Position numbers and translations under genes: made by a program. This document shows, piece by piece, positions 1 through 12,500 of a stretch of 64,000 bases of DNA (position 1 is its first letter; every line of letters begins with the position of its first letter). Below the pieces are notes generated by a model, which ran no database searches, was not told the origin of the DNA, and saw only the letters and a program-made list of their open reading frames with translations. The stretch is from the NCBI GenBank assembly GCA_025331565.1, contig JAFREQ010000048.1, forward strand, positions 1,364,001-1,428,000. Direction: 5' to 3'. This DNA comes from Holacanthus passer. Taxonomy: Eukaryota > Chordata > Actinopteri > Pomacanthidae.

Positions 1-3000
1 ATCACTGGTCATCTGGGAAAAGTCCCCTACACTGAACCTGAGCTGTGGTGTGAAGGTTGAAGCTTTGAAGCTCTAATGTAGCCAATGAAGTCCTCAGGGT
101 TTGAGCTCTCTGTGCAGGAGTTCAGAAATAGGTTGACCTGTAGCTGTCTGCTGTAAAGGTACAGTCTTTGCATTCCCCCCTCCACCTGGCAGCATGCCAG
201 GATAGGAATTTAAAATAATATCATAAGCATGTGAGATGATCCTCCATATAAGCCTTTAGCGTACTGAAGTAAAGGTAAAGCACTTCAGTTATTCTGGGGA
301 CAAAAACATAGTTAAAGAGTATTTGTTTGTCTATAGTATAAACTTTATTTATTTTCTATTTATTGCATTTATTTTTATTGGTATAATTTTCCAGCAGACG
401 TCTTCTGAGTCTCTTATATCACAGTAGCTTTAGGGACATCAGGGGTTTTTCACACTAAGGGAAGTCGAGCACGGGAAGAGTTGTTACTTATCTTTGTTGT
501 GTCTGTTGGATTTTTTTTTTTCTTTTTTCGCTCAGGTGATCAGGCTGTGAAGCTCCTGACTATAATGTGTTTGTACCCCTAAAAATGTTTCAGAAGATAA
601 CAAAGGCCCTAAATTGACAGGTTTTTTTTGAGTAGTTTCAAACTCTGGATGTCAGCGTCTTCAGCTTCTTGAAACTCAGAACATCTCTGTTTCCTCTGGG
701 CCACTGCAGTAGAGAATAAAACGTCTTGGCTCAGATGTACTACTGCGCATGGGCTTCTTGCCAAGAGCTTTTCAACATGACACTCGGACCAAGAAACATT
801 TTTTTTTCTCAAAATTTCTCAGTTCTTTCGGGCCTACATTTGTTTTTCAGCTGTTTTCTCTAAGGACTTTCTGTTTGAGGCATGACGGTAAATTGCGTTT
901 CCTCTCTGTAATGACACTGCTGCATATCTTCTCAGGGACTTGCTGAAGTTGGAGCTCTGTTTTGCCAACACCAAATATAAACTGCTTGTTTTAATGGTCT
1001 TACCTTAGCAGCTCAAGAACATACTCTACTAGGACAAGTCTTCCATCCCTGTATGACGTGCAGTATCAAAGCTTGTCAGCGCAACAGAGGATTTGTATTT
1101 CACAAGTCAGTAGCCATGTGTTCAGCTGTTTGCTCAGTGTGATTTTCAAATCTATTTTTATCTCTTTTTAAGTTTCATTACATGATGTAACAAACAACAA
1201 AATAGTTTCAGCATTGTCACACAGCTCCGGAGCTGTGCTATACATATACTGTATGTATGTGTCAGTTGTGAATCTGTTCATGCACTAGTTCACGAAGAGG
1301 CTTGTTTTTGTCTATTGCAGTTCTGTGATTTGAGAAAAGTGCTTGGACTCCAGTGTACTCGGTTGGTTAGTCCATTAGTGTACTGATGAATGAGTTACGT
1401 GCTGCGGTGGTTTGCAGAGTTAGAGTATGTAGTTGTTCAGCGAGGGGCTTCAGTATCTTTCAGTCGAGCAGCTGTGGGTGTTGGCCGATGGCGGTGTTGA
1501 ATGGAATGAGTGTCCAGATCATGAATGGGCTCTGGGGTTTGTGGGTGCAGGGAGGCTGGTGAGGCAGTTCAGTGGGGGTTGGTGTCGCGGTCGCAGCGTC
1601 ACCAGGGCTTGATTGCCCAGCATGGTTCTGCCTTGTAATGGCCATGATAAGCAGACACATTTCTGTGGCACCCTCCTTTGAGCTCTGCGTGGATAACTAC
1701 CTGGTGGTCAGGAGCCAGCCATTGTTCTCTGTCTAAATATCTTCATGTCTTTTGCTCCTCGCCCCCAAAACAGTGGCCTGGTCTGACTGAGTGACGGCGT
1801 TGGTGAGTCAGGGAGGGAAAGTGGAGTTCCATTGTGTGGAATTTGCTGCAGTCAGGCTTTGTGAGGCGCTCAGTCTCTGCAGCATTATGGAATGCAAAGC
1901 CAGAAATCCCCAAAGCTTTGCTCATTTGCACAGGGCGATTTGGGTCCAAGATAGTTGTTGAAAAGAACCCTACTGGCCCCTTCCTGTGCCCGTCCAATGC
2001 AGGGCAGCTGGTCAGGAGAACACTGGTTCACATTTCTTCTCAAATGTATCTGTAATAAACACTGAATTCTGGTTGTTTTAAATCTGAATCTTATTTTACT
2101 AGCCATGTCAGGAATAGAAGGTAATTACATTTCAAAGTTTTTAAAAAAATGAGTGTACTGCCAGTTTGATGGAAGACACAAAGAACACATGAAGCATATA
2201 TCAGACTCCTTATAAGAATGGTTTTTATTCTCTTTTGTGTACTGGTGCTCTTTTATTATCAGATTTTTATTTGTCCATAAAGCAAAACATCTGAATCCAC
2301 TAATGTCGGCATTCTAGTGCATTTCCATTCAAAGTGTCCGTTTGCCGTCTGTGATATGACCTTAATGAGACAGAGGATCAAATGCCAGTAAAGTAAGCTA
2401 AAGAATGTGCTGTAATTAAAAAAACAACTTTAAGTGTTGTGAGTGTTAATCTGTTAAAATCATGTAAAGTTTTGATTTACGTCAAGTAAGTAAGTGTCAA
2501 AATTATGAACTCAGTCATAACAGTTAGAAGTAGGAACAAGGGCCCAGGATGACAGAGGGTGGAGCTTAATTGTCTCTTTTGATTGTCAGCTTTCTGTTTT
2601 AGTAGTGACTTTTCTCTCCAGCTAAAAAAAGTGTGGGTCTTACATTTGTGCCTGAGAAACAGTTGCCCTTTTATTCATTTTCATATTTTATTTGTAATGG
2701 CCCTCAGCTCTAGCAGTTCAAATCCTTCTGGCTCTGTAGGATTTTGATAGGCGCTCGCTCTGCGCCAGCACTCCCCTGACAAGAAACAAATCCTTGTCAT
2801 TTTTACGGGATGTGTTTTGCCGAGAACCATCGCAGCCATGTTTGGAGGTCCTGGTTTGCTGTTTCCCCCAACCGAGCAAGGAGCCAGCCATGTTCTTGTT
2901 TAAGTAGGAATGATTCACACACGCCCGAGAGTCCTTGGCAAACCCTCTTGGGCATGTGTCACAAAGCCAAATGACTCCCTCGACTAGAGAGGGAGAGCGC

Positions 3001-6000
3001 GAGAGGAGAGGTCCACACATGGCACTCAGATGCTGGTTGAATTGGGCAGCAGCCACGTTCACTCGTCGTCCTGGCTCAGACAAGAATTTACAGAAACCTC
3101 TTCTGAAACTTCCCTCGCAGCTACAGTCCCGTTTGCACAGCTCTGCATCATATTTATGTTTGCTCTGTGAATACACAGAACCCATCACGCTGTATGGTAA
3201 ATGTCATGATCACAGCCAGATATTTTTTGTTGCTATGAGAGTGATTATTTAGCAAGTGCACTCCAGTTTTTCACTTAGTTTCACGCAGTAATATAATAAA
3301 TACATCATAGCAATAGTCCGTGCAGCTGCAAACTCTCACAACACATTCATCCAGCACTATAGTCAGCAACACAACAATCACACTTTTAAACACAGGATTT
3401 GTTGGTGAGCTATGATTCCAAAATTGTGCAGATATTGAATGCTGCATGTTTGTTGGCACTGCCTGCTCTTTTTGATGTTGAGGTGGGGCCACATTGGTCT
3501 CACTGACACCATTATGATTGATGATTTAATGATATATATTGTTGTCGAAAGTAGGTCCACGACCCCCCTGTCGGCTTTTGGTGCTCAGCTGATCACAGGT
3601 TCACTGGTTTCTACAGGTTTGCCATCTGCTTTCTCCTCATTACCATGACTGTTTTGTTGCTAGATTTTTAGACAACAGGGAGTTTAAATTACTTGTGTTG
3701 TGTCCACATACTTGAGCAACCCAGTTAACTGGTGTGGGACAGCTAATTAATAAAATGCAAAGTGACATCATGTATAATACTGACTTAGAGCAGACATATG
3801 TGATATCCTGGCAGAGCCACGCACAACTGTGGCTCTTCCCTCTTTGTCTGCAGTATCATGTAACAATATTAGAGGTTTTACAATCCTGCCAAGAATAAGA
3901 TTGTGGTAAAACAGTGACTCATTTAAATGTGTCATTAAATAGGCAACTATTAAGATATTACACATCTGTCCAAAGCACTGACTATTAGCAGCTTTAATAC
4001 AGAAATACGAGTATTGATTCGAGGCTCTGCAATCATGAATAGATTAAACTCTGTTGTGCACATCAAAACTCTTTTGTCTGATGGGCTGAAATACTGCCAG
4101 GAAAGTTTGTAATCGAAGCCAATGGATATATAAGGCATTAAGTTCTTATCAAGCAGACAGGATGATTTCCCATGTGGATACTGAAACTGGATGGGTTCGA
4201 ACACAGAACAGTCCAGCATTGTTGTGATTGACATTATTGTAGCTATGTTGTTGGGTATAAGTCTGCTCTCAAGGATCAATTAGCTGTCAGAGCGTGTATC
4301 AAACCTCTGAGGTGCCTGGGTGAGGGGGCATATTTTCGCTGGTGAGTGTCACAGACAGATCACATAATTCACTTCAGTTAATAACTATTTGATCTGACAG
4401 CAGAGCTTTACTAGGGTTAACACTTAATGGGGCCTCAGTCAAATATCCCCTTAAACTTAAACTTGACGATTTTGTGATACTTTGTCAAATGATGTCACAA
4501 TTATAAAATAATGATTTTCTCACTACAGCTCTGTGGCTTAGGAGTGACATGTTAACATGTAGTGTTCATGGGCCATGATTTAATAAAGTAGTGTCACACA
4601 CATTCAGTTGTCTGACTGCAGAAAGAGTGGATTTGACTGCATAAAAACACAGTGCAGGTGAGCACAGAGAGCAGGAGGAGACTGCACAGAGGTGGGACCA
4701 GCTGTGACTGTGGCCTGGTCACAGGTGGAGGCGGCAATGTAAAGACTTTCTGTGCTTTAACTTTATCTGTAAACACACATATCAAACATCAACATAACTC
4801 ATCACACAGCACAATATTGATTTTGTCAGACGAGGTCCCAACCATGAAATGACGTGGTCAGCTGGGCTGTCTGTCCTGGTCCTGACCAGATGTCGGCTAC
4901 AATGGCACAGTTTTGTTGTTTGCCCAATGAGGTTTCTACAGAAATGACCTGGAAATGCTCATGCAAATTGTTTACACATGAATACAGCATTTTAACATTT
5001 TGCTGGCTTTGTGTGGACTCTGAGTGGAGTTGCTGGCATGTTAAATGTTTATAGTAACACACTGACCAGTAATTGGGCCCCACACAGGATTCTCCAGAGT
5101 CACGCCGGCCCCCACACATGACAGCGCTACTCTGTCCCTAAATCTCCTCAGTGCACTCAGTGGACCTCCAGTCCTCTCAGCCACAGTGTGCCCAAAACAC
5201 TGTGGGCAGATTGTCAGCATTGTCTCGTCTAAATAGGTCATTCTAATTATCTTTGGAGAAATGTAAGGCTCGAGTTTAGTGTATGCCAAAAGCTGCACTG
5301 CAAACAAAGGGACTTAATAGTAAGATCATGCATTCAGTCTGTTGAAAAGTACAGTACGAAGCTCTTTCTGGGAGTAAATCTGTGGACATTTTTATTTCAA
5401 AGTCTGGCTCTGCTCTTATCAGCGTGGCGTGTTCAGTTATGGGTGTGTGGGTAAATCAGATCATCTTTTGTTCGGCCCTCACTGTATTAGTACTGTTGTT
5501 GAATTCCCACTGCTCCTTCGTTCCTGAGCCGGGAAAGCGGTTCACTTTCAGGTTGTTTGTGTAGGTAAACTCCAGAATAGCCTGTCAGCCCTGCGTTGTT
5601 GTTGGCCTTGCTGCTTTATCGTTCCCTCGGGCTCCGTGCCATAAAAACACATTGATGGGAGTTTTTTCTAATAAGTCCCGGAGCAAATATGATAAGACGT
5701 TCAGCCGTCCGTGCTCATTCTGTGTGACACTGTCCCAGCGCTCTATGGTCACTCAATGAAGTATTTGCTGAAAAATGTGCCGCAAACGCCTTGTTTACCA
5801 AACGTCCTCCATGCTTCCTGTATTTTTTCCCTTTGTGGACTGACTCACTCTCCTCCGCTGCTTTTCTTCCTCGACGATAAACAAAGCAACTTTATAGATC
5901 ATCTGTTCCTCTGACAAACTATAGTCATTGCTTCCTGTTTAAATGTGTGGGGGAAAAAATGGCGGATCTCTGCTTTCATGGTTGCATTGGTATTAGTGTC

Positions 6001-8605
6001 TATCTTAAAGCAGCCTTGATGCTCTGAATGGGGATGAAGTGTTTTTACTGTAGATGCTCTTGTGAAACAAGTCGCCGTCTCCGGGTTATGATGGATGGGC
6101 AGGGTCAGCTTTTGGCTCTCACACGAGGTTTTTATTAACAGATCCGCAGACAAAACAATCACTCAGACAAACACACAGTACAGTACTGAGTGCCAGTGCT
6201 GCCAGTCCCTGATCAAAAGCCACTTTTCAGTCTCGCTCACTGTAAGCCTGAGCGCACTGAGAGCGGGACACATCGGTGCTGATTCATCAACTCCCAAACA
6301 TCAGGACGCTCCGGTCAGCTGAGCCGCTCCTCACCTTCCTCTGACAGCTGATGCTTTAAACACACCCTGCCGCCACAGACAACACTGTGCCTCGCCTTAT
6401 TTAGCCTGCTCTGAGAGCCATGAAAGTGAGACAGGCAGAGGCCAAAATATCATAAACACCAACCAGGAAAAATGGTTCAATTAACTCACATTCACCCACA
6501 GCAATAATGAGTGTAATCATGGTAATAGCACTTAAGGGCGTTAAAGTTGTTTTCACTAAACTTGTTGCTGTTTGATAAGAAGGGTGTAGAGAATTCTGTT
6601 TTAGACTCCTCTCAGCAGAAATCAGAACCATTGCTTCATGCATGCACCTGAGATGGGTGCTGCCTGAACCTGACGTAGCTGTGCTCTCCTCCTCCTCCTC
6701 CTCCTCCTTGCCTTCATCCCTCAGAGCTGGAGGCGGTTAAGCTGCCTCAGCATGTTGGGGCAGTGCTCTCTGCACCCGGCCTGGAGAGAGGTGTTTTCCT
6801 GAGGGTGCTGTCCCTCTTCACGTTGCAGCGATCCCCTTTCTTCACCCCTCTGTCCATTCAAATCCTTTCTGACAGCTCATTTTCTTCGTGCTTCAACTCT
6901 CTGATTGTGAAGTTTCATGGTTTGGTCAGGGTTTCGAAGCTGTTGACTAATTTAAAAGTGGTGATAAGCAATGCTCCACTTTCATTTCCTCATCTTGACA
7001 TTAAGAGCTTAATGAAGTTTCTCACATACCGAAGGCAGTGCCAGAAACAACAGCATTGCCATAGCTGAAGGACGTTCCACACAAAGCATGTCAGCTACAG
7101 AAAAGCTCTTCCAGTGAATTCTTGCACGAGCTCACAGCCTATATGAAAGGAAGTCAGCATATGAAAAAGTTGGACTCCCTCTGATTGGATCCATATGTGA
7201 GGGCTTTTACAGAGCGAGTGACCCATAAACATTTCGCTGGCTATGAAATCAGTTGATTTTATTATTTGGTCCACATTTTCACTGAAATACAGTATATGAA
7301 TACAAAAACTCAGGAATGTATAGCTTTATGCTGCATTGCATGCTGTGCATGAAGGTATGTAGTCAGGATGAATGCTAAGCAGATGGATAAATGCTGTGTT
7401 CCTGGGATGGATATCATAGCATGAAAGGCTGTGACATATCATTTCACGGAAAAAGGAGCAAAAGTCAAGTTTTTCCTTTCCTCCAAAATGAAAAAAAAAA
7501 AAGACATCTCAAGATTCACCCTGGCGTCCTGCCAGTCTTGCATAATCGGTGAAGTACGTTATGTCTGTGTGACCCAGTCTCAGAGTATTTACTTTGTAAG
7601 GTCATTGGCTAACAAGAATGTTGGTCGACAGTCCAAGTTGTTACTGGGGGAGTTGAGCTTTCTGGAGGAGAAAGGTTGATGTAGTTCCTCGGTGCGGTGA
7701 TAAATCTGCTATATGGTTCCACCCAAACGCTCTCTTTATCTCTTTGGCTGGAGGTGCATTTTTCTCTCAGGATGCCATGCTGGGTCAAGTAGTGCACAAC
7801 TGTCTACCAGGATTGTTGTGGGTTCAAGCACCAGTAAAGGCCGTACATCGGTAGAGAGTGTGCAGGACTGTAGGAACACTGGGGGACTGATGCCAACAGT
7901 GTTACTAAAAGCCTTCGCTCTGTAGCATTCTATAAATGCTCCTCCTATGAATGGCTGGGTCCCCTTGCAGAATTTATCTCGTAAAAATACACTTAGCCAA
8001 CGACTTGTTTGAAGGTCAGATGTCTCTGAGCGTAAGTTCCATAAACATAACATCACTGTTCAGATTAAACGTTCCAATTTCACAGAACTTATCATTTTGT
8101 GGTTGGTAAGGCCACATGGGGTTCAGAATGATTTCATCCTCGCAGGGCTGAACGTAGCATTAGGGTCTTTAGCTTGTCGCTTTCATGGCACTCCAAGTCA
8201 TTTGTTGTGAGACCGATAGTGATTAGTGTCATGTCAAGCGATATTGTTATCATTACACAGCCTCTTTAAATTAGGAACTTTGAGAAGAGAGATCCCAAAA
8301 CCTGCTGACTAGACTGCTGCGACTAGCTCTGCAATTGTTATCTTTGGGGCAAATGTTATATAAATCTGCACTCATGATTAAAGCGTGACAAAGGCATTCT
8401 TGTGAGATGAGTAATATGTCCAATTATCCTCCAAGATTATTACAAGTGAAGGCTCTGCTGTGGACTGCAGTTCATGCAGATGTCTGCTTTCGACACATTA
8501 AGAAATCATCACAGTATAACTGTTGTATTTATGTGCATATTTTCTCTGCAATATACTAAATAATGTACTTTCCCTCATATGAGTATTTTTCCCTCTGTTC
8601 TACAG
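1..8605 (+). other. Part of pxdn intron 1; no gene seen
   Basis: The first recognisable exon begins at 8606 and starts mid-codon, so an upstream exon must precede it. I looked here for an exon encoding a signal peptide plus the cysteine cluster of an LRR N-cap and found none on the plus strand. Open frames are short, lack family features and lie in non-coding-like sequence; the longest is 156 codons on the minus strand at 2718-3188. A (TCC)n run sits at 6687-6709. No CpG-rich promoter-like block was noticed. It could hide regulatory elements, which cannot be judged without comparison to other fish. Confidence 0.7.
6687..6709. repeat. (TCC)n microsatellite
   Basis: About eight uninterrupted copies of the CTC/TCC triplet in intron 1. 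Confidence 0.9.
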
Positions 8606-8677
8606 AGATCTGAGGTTCAACAAAATCAAGGATTTACAACCAGGTTCCTTCAGACGATTAAAGAACCTCAACACACT
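8606..8677 (+). CDS. pxdn: pxdn exon 2: first LRR in the window
   Basis: Exactly 72 bp between a polypyrimidine-tACAG acceptor and a GTAAGT donor. It starts with the third base of a leucine codon and ends CT, so both flanking introns are phase 2. The translation reads DLRFNKIKDLQPGSF then RRLKNLNTL, a canonical 24-residue LRR and close to human peroxidasin. The mid-codon start shows that coding sequence continues upstream. Confidence 0.95.
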
Positions 8678-9485
8678 GTAAGTCCACTCTGCATGCACGG
8701 TCATGAACTGTTGTAGACATATAGTATAACCTCTTTTTGGGGTGAGATTGTTTCCTAAATAATATTTAATACTAATGACACTAATACTAATGGTAATAAA
8801 TTTCAATCCCTCAAGAAGACTACTATTGAAAATTAATCCAGCCCATTTCCTTACAACAGCACTCTGTGGAATGATTGTCACTTCCCTAGAAAGTCCTGTT
8901 TGCATTACACACACACACACACACACACAGGCGAATTCTTGCTCTGTTCTGCTGTGGTTTCACACATGTAGGTCAGCTCGTAATCTGTGAGGAATTTATT
9001 TTTCCACTTCCACCCACAGGGCTATTTATCATATGTCCAGCTTGCTAGATGGTGCATTGCTAAGCTAATGAAGCAGAAATGCTCCAAGTTTTTCTGTTTT
9101 TCATTGGCAACATATTAGTTTAGCAACCCTCTTGAAATGTTACAGAAATGTGTGTATGCTTCAGTTTATGTAGTCATATCAGTTTCTTGACAGGCCACAA
9201 TTTAGGCTGTTCAGCTAACTGCTAGAATAAATCAAACACACCTCACCTCATTCAAATATTTGCAAACATTACTGAGATGCTTTCTCGTCCATGTGTGTGC
9301 TGTGGAGTGAGATAGAAATGTGCAGAAAACCGAGCACTTTTAGCATAATGCTTAAAGTATAGGCGTGTAGATCCAGCTGTATATCCATGATGGTTAATAA
9401 ACATGAAAATATGTGCATGGCACGGATATAGTGGCTTAGATTTAGTTTCAAAGTGAAGAAAAGTGCCTTAAGGCAGGCCAAAAGC

Positions 9486-9568
<83 letters not shown>

Positions 9569-12500
9569 TGCCGACTGCTGAGGGCTTTATATCCTGAACA
9601 GCTCCTCATGGTTTCAGGCTGCAGTTCCACAGACTGAACAATAACACATCCTGAAGTCAGTCAGACTTTGAGCTACAGCGACATGTGCAGCATTACTGTT
9701 GTACAGACAGAAATATGTCTGTAATGCCCACTGTAGGGGAGAGACTTTTATGTTCTCTCAAGTTGGCCAAAGTTGGTCAACTGTAGTCTTTTGTTTGTTT
9801 GGGATAGAAAATGCATATCATGATGTTTTGCTCTTGTTATGTTTCCTGAGGCACGACACAAAAAAAATCACAAACCATTAGAAATTTAGAAAGAACAGAA
9901 ATGTCAAGTCACAGCCCTCATCATTTCAAACCATGGAACAAAGTTAAATTGTGTGAGCAAACTGAGCAGATGACCTTAAGAACATGTTTTTACTGTGCCA
10001 GAGGTCAACTGATGCAAACGACTGTGAATGACATGATACTGCATCTTAGCCAAGAACAAACCCACTGTCTACCTTATATCCACCACAGTTTTCTTTTCTT
10101 CACAGCCTCCTCAACAACAATCATATACGAAGGATCCCCAGGGGGGCATTTGAAGACCTGGAAAACCTCAAATATCTGTAAGTTGCCCTTGTGTCAATTT
10201 AGTTTTGCTTCTGAGGTCGAGCGATAGCTCCTGAAACAATGTGACTGTATCTTTGTTCTGTCAGACTTTGACTTCTAGGCAAAATGACGCTGTTCAGTTC
10301 AATCTTTGTTCAGTCAGCAGAAAAGGAAGCGTGGTGAAACATGCCCGACACTTTTGTTGCAAAAAAACAAAACAAAAAAAAGAAGCCTATTGACGGTAAA
10401 AGTGGAAGACAGCTGATGTTGGTAGACTGCTCAGTCAGTGAAAATGTAATCGGTGCAGTGTACGGAAAAGGCATCAATGAAAAGTCTCCCTTTGTCTGAT
10501 CCCCTGTACTTATGTGTCTGGAAGTCTTGACCTGGAGGCAGAGTTGAGAACAGATATTTGAGGCGTGTGCAGCCTCGGGGCTTTCTGTGGGAATACTAGT
10601 TTGCTTACCTTGTTAGTCACTTGCATTATCATCCCACCGGCCTCAGGTGTGGCGAGAGCACTGTCTGTGCTCACAGTTACATATGGCCTGATTTCCCTGC
10701 TCAGACTTTGGAGGACCTACGTGCAGTACTCTGATGTTGGAACAAACCTGGAACAATGTATGGAACAAAAAAGGGCACATTTCATTTGCTTTATATGATT
10801 TTGTTTGGTGAGATGTCTTGTACATTTTGGGAAAAAGATGACGTCATGATTTATGTTGTCTCATTAGGCAAAGCTTGTTGTCCGTAGGGTTGATGATGGC
10901 AGATAAAGGCAAAATGTAGTTGCCGTTACTGAAAAAGGCCTGTGTGTCTGTGAAAGAAGTAGTGTGAAGTACTGTTACATGCTGCACATACAAGATCATA
11001 TATATCAGCTCCACAGAGGGAAGAGGGGGTGAATAGAAAGGATGTTGACTGACACACGAACATACACATTCCCAGAATATATCCCCACTCTTTATATTGT
11101 AATTAAATCTGGTAGCTATTTAGTAGCTATTTTAATTACAGAGCCCCTCTCCTTTTAAAGCAGAGTTGATCTAAAGCCTGCTCCAACCTTTGTGATTAGG
11201 GTGAGGTGTCCCCCACCTCTCCCTTCCTGCTGAATCTGTGTTCTATAGCTGGGGGCTAGATTGTATCTCCTATCTCACCTCTTCACTTCCTTTGGACCCC
11301 AGTAAAGTTCCCTCCCTGTCATCTTTCATGTATTCCAAACCTAATGGCCCGGTGGCTGTCTATAGACCCCCCCCCCCCTCCCTCGACCACCTCCATAAAC
11401 AAGTCAAACAGAGGTCAACGCGCCTCTTTGTGGGAACCCCTCACTGTTTATTTGATCCTTTTTCAATTATGTCGTTACATTACATCCATCTGTAATTGTC
11501 CTTCAGTGTGTTTATTATAAGAGCACAGATTCTTTATATATACTCGCATCAAAGCACTTGAATGCACATTTCCATTAGTGCAGACTTAGTATGTATGTAA
11601 AGCCTTTGTCTTGGTGAAAGTTGATATAGGTCATTGAATGAAGTGACAGGAGCAGTCGGGAAATCCTCCCAGGTCTCAACATATTTCCTGGTTAAAGGCA
11701 GACTGTTTGTGTGCATACTTGTGTGTGTCTCCTTTTTGATGAGTATTACCACTAAATATTATCTGGTCATTGAAGAGAGTTGAGCACACAGTTTCCAAAT
11801 GTTTCCCATACAAACCCCACACGCAAAACTTGTCCACACACACACACACACACACACACAAGGCTGCAGTGTTTCACATTCATTCACAAACTCGTCAGGC
11901 TCCTGCAGGCTAGTTCTCGAAAATAAAGCCACAACTTAAAGTCAGTCAGCCGTTCAGAAAATATTGCAACAATATGTCTGGTTACTCAGTTGCCACTAAA
12001 CTAAGCAGATTATGCCTAATGATCTGAGTTTTCATTACCATCACAGAGTTGCTATGCATCACAGTTTAATAAAACAGTTTTGGTTTGTTGTCAGTGGTTT
12101 CCTGGTTGAACGTCATCTGGAACATGTATGAAGGCAGCGTCATTTCTCTGTGAATGTTACTTAGTTGTGGCTTTAGCTCAGCTTGTCTTTACCATTTATC
12201 ATGTTACACATGATGAAGTAAATTTTTATATTAACCTTGTATATAAATCTTTCATGGTGAGGAACGTGATAGCATAGGCACAGACAGCACTGAAAAGGGC
12301 ATGCAATGATAAAAAGAGGATGTTTTTATTTCCATACATTGTGTCACTTGTGCTGTGCGGAGATCTGTATCTCTCATCATGTCCCATCATGAGTGCAATG
12401 GTGGAAAGCGAGATAGAGAGGTGGGAGATGAAAGGGCAGACAGCTGTAAGCCATTGCTTTTCTAGTATCACATTTCTTTAACATGTTTGATGGAGGGAAA

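Larger units (their letters stand above)
8678..10105 (+). other. pxdn intron 2; microsatellites only
   Basis: 1.4-kb intron with a CA repeat (8907-8929) and a long CAGC tetranucleotide run (9487-9567). No exon or gene recognised on either strand. The open frame on the minus strand near 9448-9630 is a translation of the CAGC repeat. Confidence 0.85.

Noticed and set aside
2718..3188. 156-codon minus-strand open frame in intron 1
   Set aside because: No recognisable domain, no splice context, overlapped by an equally plausible frame on the other strand. Chance is the simpler explanation.
6230..6246. ACTGTAAGCC as a possible donor of a missing LRR exon in intron 1
   Set aside because: The upstream codons in the required phase (ending in CT) give no leucine-rich or cysteine pattern and there is no suitable acceptor at the expected distance.
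9448..9630. Open frame with a repeating Gly-Trp-Leu-Ala pattern
   Set aside because: Artefact of the CAGC tetranucleotide microsatellite read on the minus strand.
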